The notes: generated by a model not told the origin, from the letters alone. Positions 1-9,577 are shown, counted from the first letter of the stretch. The stretch: DNA of 64,000 nt from an uncultured Prevotella sp. (GCA_900540375.1 UQFS01000014.1:1-64000); one strand, 5' to 3'. Made by a program: numbers and translations.

Positions 1-54
1 AAGTACCTTTCTGACCAAAAATTCTCTAGAGAATTTTTGGTCAGAAAGGTACTT
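1..54. repeat. 54-bp perfect palindrome with TTCTCTAGAGAA core
   Basis: Bases 1-27 and 28-54 are exact reverse complements with no loop. The central 22 bases are shared with the palindrome at 26121-26168, while the outer arms carry the same TCAGAAAGGTACTTTGA word in the opposite orientation. No gene overlaps it. It is too long and too perfect for an ordinary terminator and lacks a T-run directly after the stem. The window starts exactly at its edge, so anything to the left is unseen. Confidence 0.9.
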
Positions 55-212
55 TGATAAGAATAAAAAAGTGTGTATTTTATAAAGTGTTGATTATCAG
101 ATGGTTGTAAAATGTCTCAAAATTCGCAAAATTTCGGCCAACTCTACTTTTATTTTCAACGAGTGCCTTCTCGTGGCCCGTTTTTTGTCAGTTTATCGGA
201 CAGTTATGTTAT
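55..212. other. AT-rich intergenic stretch, right part of a dispersed repeat
   Basis: No gene is visible. The segment around 96-140 (TCAGATGGTTGTAAAA, then CTCAAAATTCGCAAAATTT) resembles the reverse complement of 26036-26075, which lies at a similar distance from the second palindrome. So palindrome plus flank appears to be one repeat unit present twice. Confidence 0.5.
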
Positions 213-683
213 TTATAGCTGATCGAAGGACAATGGCAGCAGATCGTGGATGCTGTTGACCCGATAATACTTCTCTGTGCCGCAAAGCAGGATTTTCACA
301 GGCCTGTGATACCGCTGTTCCATCTGCAGAATCACTTGTCGGCAGGATCCGCAGGGCGTCACGGGCTCTTCGGTTTGCTTCTCTCCGTTTCTGGCTGCAA
401 TGGCGAGGATGCGGATGGGCTGGTCGGGATATTGCGACTGAGCTGAGAAAATGCAGGCACGCTCACCACAGAGACCTGATGGGAAGGCTGCATTTTCCTG
501 GTTGGCGCCGATGACGGTGATGCCATTCTTCAAGAGTACGGCAGCGCCGACATGGAAATGACTATATGGTGCAAACGAGTGATAAGAAGCTTGCAGGGCT
601 CGGTCGGCCAACTGCTGTTCTTCTGTTGTCAACTCCGACTTGGAGCAGACATCGATATTGATATTGAAGTTGAGGTGTTCCAT
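213..683 (-). CDS. cdd: Cytidine deaminase
   Basis: The 156-residue protein should hydrolyse cytidine and deoxycytidine to uridine and deoxyuridine in pyrimidine salvage in the cytoplasm. The zinc-site motifs are visible: NQENAAFPSGLCGERACIF, with the first zinc cysteine and the catalytic glutamate, and PCGSCRQ, with the other two cysteines. APYSHFHVGAA is the usual substrate-pocket segment. The length fits the small tetrameric form of the enzyme. The motif reads CGER where most relatives have CAER, a mild change. The gene lies 74 bp downstream of the beta-helix lipoprotein gene on the same strand and may be cotranscribed with it. Confidence 0.93.
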   Translation of the reverse strand: MEHLNFNINIDVCSKSELTTEEQQLADRALQASYHSFAPYSHFHVGAAVLLKNGITVIGANQENAAFPSGLCGERACIFSAQSQYPDQPIRILAIAARNGEKQTEEPVTPCGSCRQVILQMEQRYHRPVKILLCGTEKYYRVNSIHDLLPLSFDQL

Positions 684-757
684 AGTTGCTGTTGTATTAA
701 GTTTTTTGTTATCTTTTATTGGGATAAATGATTAGTTGTCTTTAGAAGAACAGGGGT

Positions 758-2224
758 CTATTTACTACCTTCCTTTCGGTATTCATAAGCACCGATGTCC
801 GGCAACTCGTCTCTTTTCACTCCGTCGCGGTCGATAGGCAGCGCTGTCTTGGTGTTAGCCTTGTCCACGGCAGAGGAGGTCTTGCTAAGATGGAAATCGT
901 AGTATTGCTTGTCAGCGTCGATCTTCACAAAGTTCTTTTCTCCATATTTCGTTGTGTCTTTGACATCTTCGTAGATGATGTTCTTGAAAAAAACGCTGTC
1001 AGCCGTCGTGGGCTTGGGTGTACGCAACACGCAATCCTCAAAGTTAAAGTTAAAAGGCTGAACCACATTTCCCGGACGGTCGCCACTGATCAAGTCATCG
1101 GCGTAACCGGTAATCAGTGAGTTTCTGACATTCAGCTTAGTGAGTGGATGGTTGGCGCTGAAGTGCAGGGCATATCCGCGGTTTCCGTCAAAGGGATAGA
1201 ACTGTGCCAACGTGCTGTTGTTGATTTCTACGGCTCCACCATCCACTTCAACGCAGTCGCCTAATGTATTGGTGATCTGTGCATTAGTCAGCACGATATG
1301 GCTGTTTATAGCCTTCAGTCCGCTGCCCTGGCAGTTGTGGATGGTAATCTGTGAAGCCGTTAATTTTTGTTGGTTGACATCCGACGAGTCGACGACCACG
1401 CCGTCAAAGGCACTGTGTATATCGGTGTAGTCAAGTTGGTTGCCATAGGACGACGTGTGGATATGTATTCCTTTCCATTGACCGGGTACACGGTCGTAGG
1501 GCAGATAGTCAAACATCCGGTCGAGTCGGTCGCCGCGCAGGGTGATGGGCTCCTTGTCATTGCCTTGGGCGCGGAGCGTGCCATAGACATCCAGCCCGGC
1601 TTCGCCATGGAAGTAGAGCGTTTGTCCGGCTGCTATCTTCAGCGTAGCGGCGCTGTCCACTCTGATGCCGCTATAGATGACCAGCGGCCGCCCCTGAGAG
1701 TTGATGGTGGTGTCATGGCTTACTACCATGTTGCGTGCCATGAGCGCGTTCCAAGTATAGGCATTGAGATGGATCTTCTGCTCGGCGCCGTCTGCTAAGG
1801 AGAAGATGAGATCGTCCTCGGTCAGCGTGGGAGCGTCAGAGGAGGCTTTCGGAGCAGTCAGTTCCACAAACACCCTGAGGCTGTCACCCTTTCTCAGCTC
1901 TATATCGCTACTCTGGTAATTGTTGTCTGCGCCCAAATAGATGCCGTCGACATTCACGCGGAAGCCTGTTTGGGGCACCCTGCCGGTGCTCACGTTTTGA
2001 AACCGTATGTTTTCGTTGGAGCGATTATACACCCAAACAGACCGTGTCGTGGAGGGCACATTGGCAAAGAGAGTGTCAAAGCGGATGGTATCAGCGGAAA
2101 AAGCCACACGGTTATTGGACGATGTCACAAAGTCATCGTCGTTGGTGCATGCTGCCGTCACCAAGACAGTCAACATGCAAAGCAGAAGGGCTATGAGTCC
2201 GCTGTTTTTTTCTAATTTCATCAT
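758..2224 (-). CDS. Lipoprotein with right-handed parallel beta-helix
   Basis: The 488-residue protein begins with a lipoprotein signal peptide ending in a lipobox (LVTAAC, then TNDDDF), so it is probably anchored in the outer membrane and may be surface exposed. From about residue 190 onward it shows the short repeating strands of a pectate-lyase-like beta-helix (for example DVYGTLRAQGNDKEPITLRGDR and GVVVDSSDVN). No catalytic signature of a polysaccharide lyase is evident, so activity cannot be assigned. The C-terminus (DRDGVKRDELPDIGAYEY) is a motif common in Bacteroidetes beta-helix proteins, often called choice-of-anchor or DUF1565-like. Its function is unknown. Confidence 0.75.
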   Translation of the reverse strand: MMKLEKNSGLIALLLCMLTVLVTAACTNDDDFVTSSNNRVAFSADTIRFDTLFANVPSTTRSVWVYNRSNENIRFQNVSTGRVPQTGFRVNVDGIYLGADNNYQSSDIELRKGDSLRVFVELTAPKASSDAPTLTEDDLIFSLADGAEQKIHLNAYTWNALMARNMVVSHDTTINSQGRPLVIYSGIRVDSAATLKIAAGQTLYFHGEAGLDVYGTLRAQGNDKEPITLRGDRLDRMFDYLPYDRVPGQWKGIHIHTSSYGNQLDYTDIHSAFDGVVVDSSDVNQQKLTASQITIHNCQGSGLKAINSHIVLTNAQITNTLGDCVEVDGGAVEINNSTLAQFYPFDGNRGYALHFSANHPLTKLNVRNSLITGYADDLISGDRPGNVVQPFNFNFEDCVLRTPKPTTADSVFFKNIIYEDVKDTTKYGEKNFVKIDADKQYYDFHLSKTSSAVDKANTKTALPIDRDGVKRDELPDIGAYEYRKEGSK

Positions 2225-2357
2225 ATCCTCATAACGGACACCTTATTATATTATTGTTGTATCAGTTCAAAGAATCAGTTGAACATGGCATAAGAACTGC
2301 TGAATCGTGGCAAAAATCGGATCATCAGGAAAACATATTTTATTTTCGTTTTAAATG

Positions 2358-2389
2358 TTTTGCAGTATGAGAAAAAACTCGTAACTTTA
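2358..2389 (+). promoter_or_regulatory. Predicted sigma-AB-type promoter of gyrA
   Basis: TTTTG at 2358-2362 and TAACTTTA at 2382-2389 are separated by 19 bases. This matches the Bacteroidetes -33/-7 pattern except for the last base of the -7 element. It leaves a leader of about 70 bases before the gyrA start. Confidence 0.55.
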
Positions 2390-2466
2390 CACCTTGAAAG
2401 ATTATCCAAACGGCTTAAAACGCAAATAAAGGCCGTTAAACGGAATTTAAACAACAAAAAGATAAC

Positions 2467-5097
2467 ATGGACGAGAATCGGACAATTGACCAGGACCGCA
2501 TTATGAAGATCAATATAGAAGAGGAGATGAAATCCTCCTATATTGATTACTCTATGTCAGTGATCGTGGCCCGTGCCCTTCCGGATGTCAGAGACGGATT
2601 CAAGCCGGTGCACCGGCGTATCCTCTATGGTATGCTTGGACTGGGTAACACTAGTGATAAACCTTACAAGAAATGCGCGCGTGTTGTGGGTGAGGTGTTG
2701 GGTAAGTACCATCCTCATGGCGACAGTTCAGTATATGGCGCCCTTGTGCGTATGGGCCAGGACTGGAACATGCGCTATCAGCTTGTAGACGGACAAGGTA
2801 ACTTTGGTAGTGTTGACGGCGACTCTCCGGCAGCCATGCGTTATACCGAGTGCCGTCTTTCCAAGATGGGCGAGCATATCATGGACGATATCGATAAGAA
2901 TACTGTCGATATGGTCAACAACTTCGACGATACGCTGCAAGAGCCCTCGGTGATGCCTACTAAGGTGCCCAACCTGCTGGTCAATGGCGGGAATGGTATT
3001 GCTGTGGGTATGGCTACCAATATTCCTACTCACAACCTGAGCGAGGTGATCAATGGCTGCTGCGCTTATATCGACAATCCTGACATCGACACGGAGGGAT
3101 TGATGAAGTACATCCCGGCTCCTGACTTCCCGACAGGCGCTTATATCTATGGTCTCAAGGGTGTCAAAGAAGCTTATGAGACGGGTAAGGGACGTATCAT
3201 CATGCGTGCCAAGGCTGAGATCGAGAGCGATGACAGCCACGACCGCATCGTAGTCACTGAGATTCCTTACGGTGTCAACAAGCAGCAACTCATCGAGTAT
3301 ATCGCTGACCTCGTCAAGGAAGGCAAGTTGGAGGGTATCTCCAATGTCAATGATGAGACCGGTCGTCAGGGTATGCGTATCGTTGTCGACGTGAAGAAAG
3401 ACGCCAACGCCAAGGTCATTCTCAACAAGCTCTTTAAGATGACGGCACTTCAGAGCTCTTTTGCTGTGAACTGCATTGCGCTGGTACCGAGTAAGCACGA
3501 CCATCTGCAGCTTCGTCCGAAGTTGCTCTCTCTGAAAGAGTGCATCCGCTATTTCGTGGATCACCGTCATGAGGTGACAATCCGTCGTACGCAGTTCGAT
3601 CTGAACAAAGCCAAGGAGCGTGCTCATATCCTCGAAGGACTGATCATCGCCTGCGACAATATCGATGAGGTGGTGCATATCATCCGTGGCAGCAAGACAC
3701 CGGCTGAGGCTCAGACCAACCTTGAGAAGCGCTTCAACCTCGACAATCTTCAGAGCAAAGCTATCGTGGACATGAGACTCTCTCAGCTCACCGGACTGAG
3801 AATGGATCAGTTGCACGCTGAATATGAGGAACTGGAGAAGCAGATTACTTATTTGCAGTCTATTCTCGATGATCCTGAGCTTTGCAAGAAGGTGATGAAA
3901 GACGATCTCAACGAGGTGAAGGAGAAATATGGTGATGACCGCCGTACACAGATCATTCCTGACGAGCATGAGTTCAATGCCGAGGACTTCTATCCCAATG
4001 ATCCTGTGGTGATCACGGTGAGCCATCTCGGTTATATCAAGCGCACACCACTGAGCGACTTCCGTGAGCAGGCGCGCGGTGGTGTCGGCTCTAAGGGTGC
4101 CCATACACGTGAGAAGGACTTCACAGAGTATATCTATCCTGCCACGATGCACCAGACGATGCTCTTCTTCACAAAGAAGGGTCGTTGCTACTGGCTCCAC
4201 TGCTACGACATCCCGGAGGGCGACAAGACTTCCAAGGGACGTGCTATCCAGAATCTGCTCAATATCGATCCCGACGATGCTGTGAACGTATCTCTGCGTC
4301 TCCGTGGACGTGGTTTGGAGGATGAGGAATTCGTCAACAGCCACTATGTCGTCTTTGCCACAAAGAATGGTATTGTCAAGAAGACTTCTCTGAAAGAATA
4401 CTCGCGCCCGCGTGCCAATGGGGTGCAGGCTATCAACATCCTCGACGGTGATGAAGTGGTCGACGTGCGCCTGACCAATGGTCATAACGAACTGATCATG
4501 GCCGACCGCAATGGCAAGGCTGTCTATTTCGACGAGAATGATGTACGATGCATGGGCCGTGTGTCTACCGGTGTACGTGGTATGCGCCTCGATGGAGATG
4601 ATGATGCTGTGGTAGGTATGATTGTCGTCAAAGACGCAAAAAACGATACGGTGATGGTCGTCAGCGAGAACGGCTACGGCAAGCGGTCGATGGTAAAAGA
4701 CTACCGCAAGACCAACCGTGGCGGCAAGGGTGTCAAGACCATGGCTGTCACTGAGAAGACCGGTCGTTTGGTGGCTATCAAGAATGTCACCGACGACAAC
4801 GATCTGATGATTATCAACAAGAGTGGCATCGTCATCCGGCTGGCCGTGAAGGAGGTACGTGTCATGGGTCGTGCTACTCAGGGCGTGCGTCTGATCAACC
4901 TCGCTAAGAAGAATGACATCATCGCCAGCGTCTGCAAGGTGATGAGCTCTGAACTGGAGGCTACCGTAGAGGAAGAAAGCCACCAGAAGATGCTGGAGAA
5001 AAACGAGCAGTTCGACGAGTCGACAGCAGGAGAGCAGCCTGCGGCTGAGACTCCGGCAGAAGACACGACGCCCGACGATCCCGGGACTCAGGCTTAA
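2467..5097 (+). CDS. gyrA: DNA gyrase subunit A
   Basis: The 876-residue protein is the breakage-reunion subunit of gyrase, which introduces negative supercoils with GyrB. The N-terminal half has the winged-helix/tower fold, with the catalytic tyrosine visible in AAMRYTECRLS (Tyr126 in this numbering, equivalent to E. coli Tyr122). The quinolone-resistance region reads KYHPHGDSSVYGALVRM, with the usual serine-rich pocket. The C-terminal half has the GyrA beta-pinwheel repeats and the GyrA-box (QARGGVGSKGAHTREKD), which separates it from ParC. The tail is acidic and rich in Glu, Ala and Thr. Homology shadows on the opposite strand are not genes. Confidence 0.98.
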   Translation: MDENRTIDQDRIMKINIEEEMKSSYIDYSMSVIVARALPDVRDGFKPVHRRILYGMLGLGNTSDKPYKKCARVVGEVLGKYHPHGDSSVYGALVRMGQDWNMRYQLVDGQGNFGSVDGDSPAAMRYTECRLSKMGEHIMDDIDKNTVDMVNNFDDTLQEPSVMPTKVPNLLVNGGNGIAVGMATNIPTHNLSEVINGCCAYIDNPDIDTEGLMKYIPAPDFPTGAYIYGLKGVKEAYETGKGRIIMRAKAEIESDDSHDRIVVTEIPYGVNKQQLIEYIADLVKEGKLEGISNVNDETGRQGMRIVVDVKKDANAKVILNKLFKMTALQSSFAVNCIALVPSKHDHLQLRPKLLSLKECIRYFVDHRHEVTIRRTQFDLNKAKERAHILEGLIIACDNIDEVVHIIRGSKTPAEAQTNLEKRFNLDNLQSKAIVDMRLSQLTGLRMDQLHAEYEELEKQITYLQSILDDPELCKKVMKDDLNEVKEKYGDDRRTQIIPDEHEFNAEDFYPNDPVVITVSHLGYIKRTPLSDFREQARGGVGSKGAHTREKDFTEYIYPATMHQTMLFFTKKGRCYWLHCYDIPEGDKTSKGRAIQNLLNIDPDDAVNVSLRLRGRGLEDEEFVNSHYVVFATKNGIVKKTSLKEYSRPRANGVQAINILDGDEVVDVRLTNGHNELIMADRNGKAVYFDENDVRCMGRVSTGVRGMRLDGDDDAVVGMIVVKDAKNDTVMVVSENGYGKRSMVKDYRKTNRGGKGVKTMAVTEKTGRLVAIKNVTDDNDLMIINKSGIVIRLAVKEVRVMGRATQGVRLINLAKKNDIIASVCKVMSSELEATVEEESHQKMLEKNEQFDESTAGEQPAAETPAEDTTPDDPGTQA

Positions 5098-5141
5098 AGA
5101 GTAATAAATAGATAACACCGTATAATTTTATCTTAACGTCT

Positions 5142-6377
5142 ATGAAGAAAATGATAATTGCAGCCATGTTGGTGCTGGGCGCCTCGGCTGCGTTCGCCGG
5201 TGATAGCGATGCCTTGAAGGCTATCACAAAGGAGAAAGACTATGCCAAGGCCGTGGAGCTGGTGAAGTCCAGTCTCGGTCAGCTGGCTAACTCTGGCGAG
5301 AAAGCTAAAGCCTATGAGCATCTGACTCGTCTGGCTTTGCAGAAGTTTGATAAGGAAAATGCGATCCAGGCTGCCAACATGCAGGCTCAGATTACCAAGC
5401 AGAAGGTGGAGCCTTACGACACATTGGGCTTCTATCAGGCAGCTTACGATGCTACCCAGAATGCTTTGGAGTGCTTCAAGTATGATGCTGAGCCCAACGA
5501 AAAGGGTAAGGTAAAGCCACGATTCACCGAGGCTTTGACTCCTCTGATTGCTAATGCTCGTATGCAGCTTGTCACTGCCGGCAACTACTATGCTCAGCTC
5601 AACGATCAGGACAATGTGCTGAAGTATTGGGGCTCATTCCTCGACTCCGACAATCTGCCTTACTTCCAGTCTACAAAGGAGCAGGAGAAGCAGTTCTTGG
5701 GTCAGGTAGCTTACTATACAGCTCAGTATGCTAATCAGGCAAAGAAATATGATCTCGCTGAGAAGTATGCCGACATCGCTACGCAGGACACTGCTGTTGC
5801 CAAACAAGCTCAGGCTTTCAAACTGGCTATGGCTCAGCGCAATCTGAAGACAAAGGCAGACTCTGTGGCTTATGTTCAGAAGTTGGCTGCTATGTATGAG
5901 AAAGAGCCTGACAATGAGATGATCTTCGGACAGCTCAGCAACTTCTACAGTCTCATGGGTATGACGAAGGAGTTTGATGCTCTTGTCGATGCAAAGATCG
6001 CCAAGAATCCTAACGACTTCACAGCTTGGGCATTGAAAGGCCAGGCACTGATGAACCGCAACTCTACAGCGACAAATCCTGATTGGAAGGGCTGCGTGGA
6101 GGCTTTCAAGAAGGCTGTTTCCATCGATCAGACCAACCCTGTGGTGTACACCTACCTGGGCTTCTCTATGAATGCCATGGCATCTGTGATCAATGGTGAC
6201 CGTGCTCAGCAGCTGGCTCTCTACAAGGAGTCCATGGGCTACCTCGACAAGGCTAAGGAGCTGGATCCTAACCGTGAGAAAGCCAACTGGGCATATCCTC
6301 TGTATCAATGCTACTACTCTGTCTATGGTGCCAACGATCCTAAGACAAAGGAGTTGGAAGGCATGCTGAAGCAGTAA
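5142..6377 (+). CDS. Exported tetratricopeptide-repeat protein
   Basis: The 411-residue protein starts with a cleavable signal peptide (MKKMIIAAMLVLGASAAFAG), so it is periplasmic or outer-membrane associated. The rest is alpha-helical with TPR-like units, clearest in the C-terminal half (NPNDFTAWALKGQALMNRN and NPVVYTYLGFSMNAMA). TPR arrays bind partner proteins; no enzyme domain is seen. It follows gyrA by 44 bp with no terminator between them, so cotranscription is likely. The strong terminator at 6419-6480 ends the unit. Relatives are common in Bacteroidales without an assigned role. Confidence 0.8.
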   Translation: MKKMIIAAMLVLGASAAFAGDSDALKAITKEKDYAKAVELVKSSLGQLANSGEKAKAYEHLTRLALQKFDKENAIQAANMQAQITKQKVEPYDTLGFYQAAYDATQNALECFKYDAEPNEKGKVKPRFTEALTPLIANARMQLVTAGNYYAQLNDQDNVLKYWGSFLDSDNLPYFQSTKEQEKQFLGQVAYYTAQYANQAKKYDLAEKYADIATQDTAVAKQAQAFKLAMAQRNLKTKADSVAYVQKLAAMYEKEPDNEMIFGQLSNFYSLMGMTKEFDALVDAKIAKNPNDFTAWALKGQALMNRNSTATNPDWKGCVEAFKKAVSIDQTNPVVYTYLGFSMNAMASVINGDRAQQLALYKESMGYLDKAKELDPNREKANWAYPLYQCYYSVYGANDPKTKELEGMLKQ

Positions 6378-6418
6378 GATAAAGCTAAATTGATCGTTCG
6401 TCTTCTTGCTCTGAGGAG

Positions 6419-6480
6419 ACGAACATCCATAAAAAAAAGGCCGACACATTTGTGTCGGCCTTTTTTTTATGGATGTTCGT
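6419..6480. terminator. Bidirectional terminator with 30-bp arms
   Basis: Bases 6419-6448 and 6451-6480 are perfect reverse complements around a TT centre. The inner GC stem (GGCCGACACA) is bracketed by A8 and T8, so it can terminate both the TPR gene from the left and the FAD dehydrogenase gene from the right. The pairing goes on for 12 bp outside the A/T tracts, more than a terminator needs. Confidence 0.92.
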
Positions 6481-6501
6481 GGATATGGGGCTAATCTGTT
6501 T

Positions 6502-8124
6502 TTATTGTTGCAGGTATTGTGCAGCCATCTCGGCACAGCGCTCGCCGTCGATGGCGGCGGAGACGATGCCACCGGCATAACCCGCACCTTCGCCGCAGGG
6601 GAAGAGGCCTTGGAGACGGATGTGCTGCAAGGTAAGGTCATCGCGGAGAATGCGTACCGGACTGGAGGTGCGGGTCTCTGTGGCAATGAGTGTAGCTTCG
6701 TTGGTCAGAAAACCATGACGCTGGCGGCCAAAGACTTTGAAGCCCTCTTGCATACGATGGGTGATGAACGAAGGCATCCAGAAGTGCAGCGGACTGCTGA
6801 CAAGTCCCGGAGCATAGCTGCTGTCAGGGAGATCGTAGCTCAGATGCCCATTGACGAAGTCGGCCATGCGCTGGGCCGGTGCCGTCTGCTTTCTGTTGCC
6901 TTGCTGCCAGCAGTCTTTTTCCAACCGCTCTTGAAAGCGCATCATGCAGAGAGGGTCCACTCCTTGCGCCGCATCAGTGTGGTCGTTGTCTGCCGCTGCG
7001 TTGCCGCCCCGCTCTATCCCGGCGATGTCCTCGGGATGAACCTCCACGACCATGCCGCTGTTTGACCAGCGTGTGCCACGGTTGCTGGGCGACATGCCGT
7101 TGACGACGATCTGCTCGGGACCTGTTGCCGCCGGAATGATGAAGCCGCCGGGACACATGCAGAACGAGTAGACGCCACGGCCTTCCACCTGCGTGACAAA
7201 CGAATACTCGGCAGCAGGAAGATACTTGCCGCGGCCGTTGCGACTGTGGTATTGTATCTGGTCGATCAGCTCGGCGGGATGCTCCAGTCTCACGCCCACG
7301 GCAATGCCTTTCGCCGCGATCTCGATATGCTGGTCATTGAGATAGCGATAGACATCGCGCGCGCTGTGACCGGTTGCCAAGATCACCGGTCCGTGCAGCT
7401 CCATCTCTTTGTCGTCGGTATGGTTCACGGCATGGATGCCCGTCACCTGCTCGTTTTCCATGAGCAGTTCCGTCATCTTGGTATTGAAATACACCTGTCC
7501 GCCCGACGCGATAATCTGTTTGCGCATGTTCTCAATGACACGTGGCAACTTGTCCGTGCCGATATGGGGATGGGCATCACACAGAATGGATGTGGAGGCA
7601 CCGTGCTGGCAGAAGACGTTGAGGATCTTCTCCGCACTGCCACGTTTCTTGCTGCGCGTATAGAGTTTGCCGTCGGAGTAAGCACCGGCGCCACCTTCAC
7701 CAAAGCAATAGTTGCTCTCAGGGTCGACACACTGGTTGCGCGAGATAGCCGCCATGTCCTTCTTGCGCTCTCTGACATCCTTGCCACGCTCAACGATCAC
7801 CGGGCGGTAGCCCAACTCGATCAAGTGCAGGGCACCGAACAAACCACCGGGACCGGCTCCCACAACGATCACCTGAGGGGCATCAGAAACGTCGGGATAT
7901 TCCACCCGCTGGTATTCGTCGTCTTGTGACAACTCATTGATATATACACTCACTTTGAGGTTGACCATTACCTGTCGTTGCCGTGCGTCAATGCTGCGCC
8001 GTAATATTCTGACGCGGTTGATCGTGCGGATGTCGACCCCTTTCTCCTTTGAGAGATAGAAGGCAAGGTTTTGCTCATTGTATGCGATTTGCGGTTGTAC
8101 GCGTATTTGATATTCCTGAATCAT
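6502..8124 (-). CDS. FAD-dependent NAD(P)-type dehydrogenase (COG2509-like)
   Basis: The 540-residue flavoprotein has an N-terminal segment of about 90 residues followed by the dinucleotide-binding GAGPGGLFGALHLIELGY and the ERG that contacts the FAD ribose. Further family motifs are GEGGAGAYSDGKLYTRSKK, VILATGHSARDVYR and, near the C-terminus, FPCGEGAGYAGGIVSAAIDG, which closes the FAD site. It belongs to the uncharacterised FAD-dependent dehydrogenases related to geranylgeranyl reductase-like and HI0933-like proteins. Substrate and pathway are unknown. It is probably cytoplasmic, since no signal peptide is seen. The gene lies 19 bp downstream of folK. Confidence 0.85.
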   Translation of the reverse strand: MIQEYQIRVQPQIAYNEQNLAFYLSKEKGVDIRTINRVRILRRSIDARQRQVMVNLKVSVYINELSQDDEYQRVEYPDVSDAPQVIVVGAGPGGLFGALHLIELGYRPVIVERGKDVRERKKDMAAISRNQCVDPESNYCFGEGGAGAYSDGKLYTRSKKRGSAEKILNVFCQHGASTSILCDAHPHIGTDKLPRVIENMRKQIIASGGQVYFNTKMTELLMENEQVTGIHAVNHTDDKEMELHGPVILATGHSARDVYRYLNDQHIEIAAKGIAVGVRLEHPAELIDQIQYHSRNGRGKYLPAAEYSFVTQVEGRGVYSFCMCPGGFIIPAATGPEQIVVNGMSPSNRGTRWSNSGMVVEVHPEDIAGIERGGNAAADNDHTDAAQGVDPLCMMRFQERLEKDCWQQGNRKQTAPAQRMADFVNGHLSYDLPDSSYAPGLVSSPLHFWMPSFITHRMQEGFKVFGRQRHGFLTNEATLIATETRTSSPVRILRDDLTLQHIRLQGLFPCGEGAGYAGGIVSAAIDGERCAEMAAQYLQQ

Positions 8125-8143
8125 ATTTGCTGGAATGTATATA

Positions 8144-8536
8144 TTAAATAAGGTGTAGTGGGGTAGGGAAGTCTTCTATCAGTCGCTTTACATAATCCCT
8201 GTTCCAATCGTCTTCATGGTAATGCTGACGGTCGAAGCATAGGATGTCGATGTCTATTCTGACGGTGTTTCCTTTCCGTTCTTCCGGACTTGAATGCATC
8301 AGTCGCTCGATGGATTTGGTCTTATTGTGCAGACGAGAAAGATTGTCTTCGATAGTCATTGTTGCCAGGCAGTTGAGATAGGGTGGGGACATGACGCCTA
8401 CAGGTTCCGTCCAAATGGAAGGCGTGAAGGCTATTGACGCATATTCAGTGCGAAGCAGCTGTTGCGCCCGTTGAATGTTCGCCTCCTGATCGGCATTGGA
8501 ACCTAAGCATAAGATGACAGAATGACTTTTCTTCAT
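8144..8536 (-). CDS. folK: HPPK-like pterin pyrophosphokinase
   Basis: The 130-residue protein starts with the HPPK signature (VILCLGSNADQEANIQRAQ) and keeps WTEPVG and VRIDIDILCFD, the counterparts of the substrate-binding and metal-binding acidic segments. HPPK transfers pyrophosphate from ATP to 6-hydroxymethyl-dihydropterin in folate synthesis. The protein is shorter than the usual 155-165 residues, and the family PR before the DxD motif is VR here. A reduced or altered enzyme is therefore possible. It sits between rpoD and the FAD dehydrogenase gene on the same strand. Confidence 0.7.
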   Translation of the reverse strand: MKKSHSVILCLGSNADQEANIQRAQQLLRTEYASIAFTPSIWTEPVGVMSPPYLNCLATMTIEDNLSRLHNKTKSIERLMHSSPEERKGNTVRIDIDILCFDRQHYHEDDWNRDYVKRLIEDFPTPLHLI

Positions 8537-8582
8537 ACCAAAAAGAATCTACAGATAGAGTGGTGGGGTAAAAACGAAAAGT

Positions 8583-8610
8583 GCAGTGCCGCCGTAACCG
8601 TCAACACTGC
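8583..8610 (-). terminator. Possible terminator after rpoD
   Basis: On the minus strand GCAGTG and CACTGC form a 6-bp stem with a 16-base loop, followed by ACTTTTCGTTTTT. It lies 36 bp after the rpoD stop. The long loop makes it a moderate call. Confidence 0.4.
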
Positions 8611-8645
8611 CCTTTCCATAGCCCACTTTCCCTCACGAAACGGGT

Positions 8646-9518
8646 TTAGCCTAAATACTTGATTAAGAGTTTGGCATAGCCGCTCTCACGCAGCTTGACA
8701 ATGCTCTTCTCGCGGATCTGACGCACGCGCTCACGTGTCAGTCCGAGCTGATCGCCGATCTCCTCCAGTCCTTTTTCGTGGCACCCGATGCCGAAGCATT
8801 CGCGCACGATGGTGATCTCACGGTCCTTGAGCACGTTGCGGAGCACCACGTCGAGCTCTTTTGCCATGCTCTCGTAGTCGACCTGCTTGTCAGCGCGGCT
8901 GTCATCGCCCGAGGCGAGTACGTCGGCCATGCTGTTGTCGTCATCCTCCTGGAAAGGAGCGTCGATGCTCATGTGGTGGTTGTCAGCCTTGATGGTCTGG
9001 TCGATCTTCGCCTCTTCGATGTTTGTCAGGTTGGACAGCTCCTGCACGGAAGGACGGCGCTGGTTTTTCTGCTCGAACTTGGAGATCTCAGAGTTGATCT
9101 TCGACAGCGCACCCACCTGATTGAGCGGCAGACGCACGATACGGCTCTGCTCGGCGATGGCCTGCAGGATGCTCTGACGGATCCACCATACAGCATAGGA
9201 GATGAACTTGAATCCACGAGTCTCGTCAAACTTTTCAGCGGCTTTCACCAGTCCGATGTTGCCCTCATCGATCAAGTCCGTGAGGCCCAAACCTTGGTGC
9301 TGATATTGTTTGGCGACAGAGACCACGAAGCGCAGATTGGCTTTCACCAATTTGTCCTTGGCGCGTTCTCCTTCACGTCCTCCGCGGCGAATAGCCTGAG
9401 CAAGCTCGATCTCTTCATCGACGGAAATCATTGGGACACGACCAATCTCTACCAAGTATTTGTCCAATGCTTCACTGGAACGGTTGGTGATGCTTTTCTG
9501 AATCTTAAGTTGACGCAT
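8646..9518 (-). CDS. rpoD: Primary RNA polymerase sigma factor (sigma-70/SigA)
   Basis: The 290-residue protein is the housekeeping sigma factor in the short Bacteroidetes form, which lacks region 1.1 and the non-conserved insert. Region 1.2 (EALDKYLVEIGRVPMIS), region 2 (NLRFVVSVAKQYQHQGLGL, then FISYAVWWIRQSI), region 3 and the region 4 helix-turn-helix (LTRERVRQIREKSIVKL) are all present in order. It should direct transcription from the TTTG/TAnnTTTG promoters seen elsewhere in this window. Its own gene has such a promoter at 9622-9654 and a leader hairpin at 9578-9600. Confidence 0.95.
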   Translation of the reverse strand: MRQLKIQKSITNRSSEALDKYLVEIGRVPMISVDEEIELAQAIRRGGREGERAKDKLVKANLRFVVSVAKQYQHQGLGLTDLIDEGNIGLVKAAEKFDETRGFKFISYAVWWIRQSILQAIAEQSRIVRLPLNQVGALSKINSEISKFEQKNQRRPSVQELSNLTNIEEAKIDQTIKADNHHMSIDAPFQEDDDNSMADVLASGDDSRADKQVDYESMAKELDVVLRNVLKDREITIVRECFGIGCHEKGLEEIGDQLGLTRERVRQIREKSIVKLRESGYAKLLIKYLG

Positions 9519-9577
9519 GATGTTATATTTGACCTTTGAATAAACAAACTAATACCTTGATTGATTACATATGAAAA

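Noticed and set aside
2728..5118. 796-codon open frame on the minus strand
   Set aside because: It is the antisense shadow of gyrA. The peptide has no domain and is rich in His, Asp and Leu as expected for an opposite frame of a strongly biased gene.
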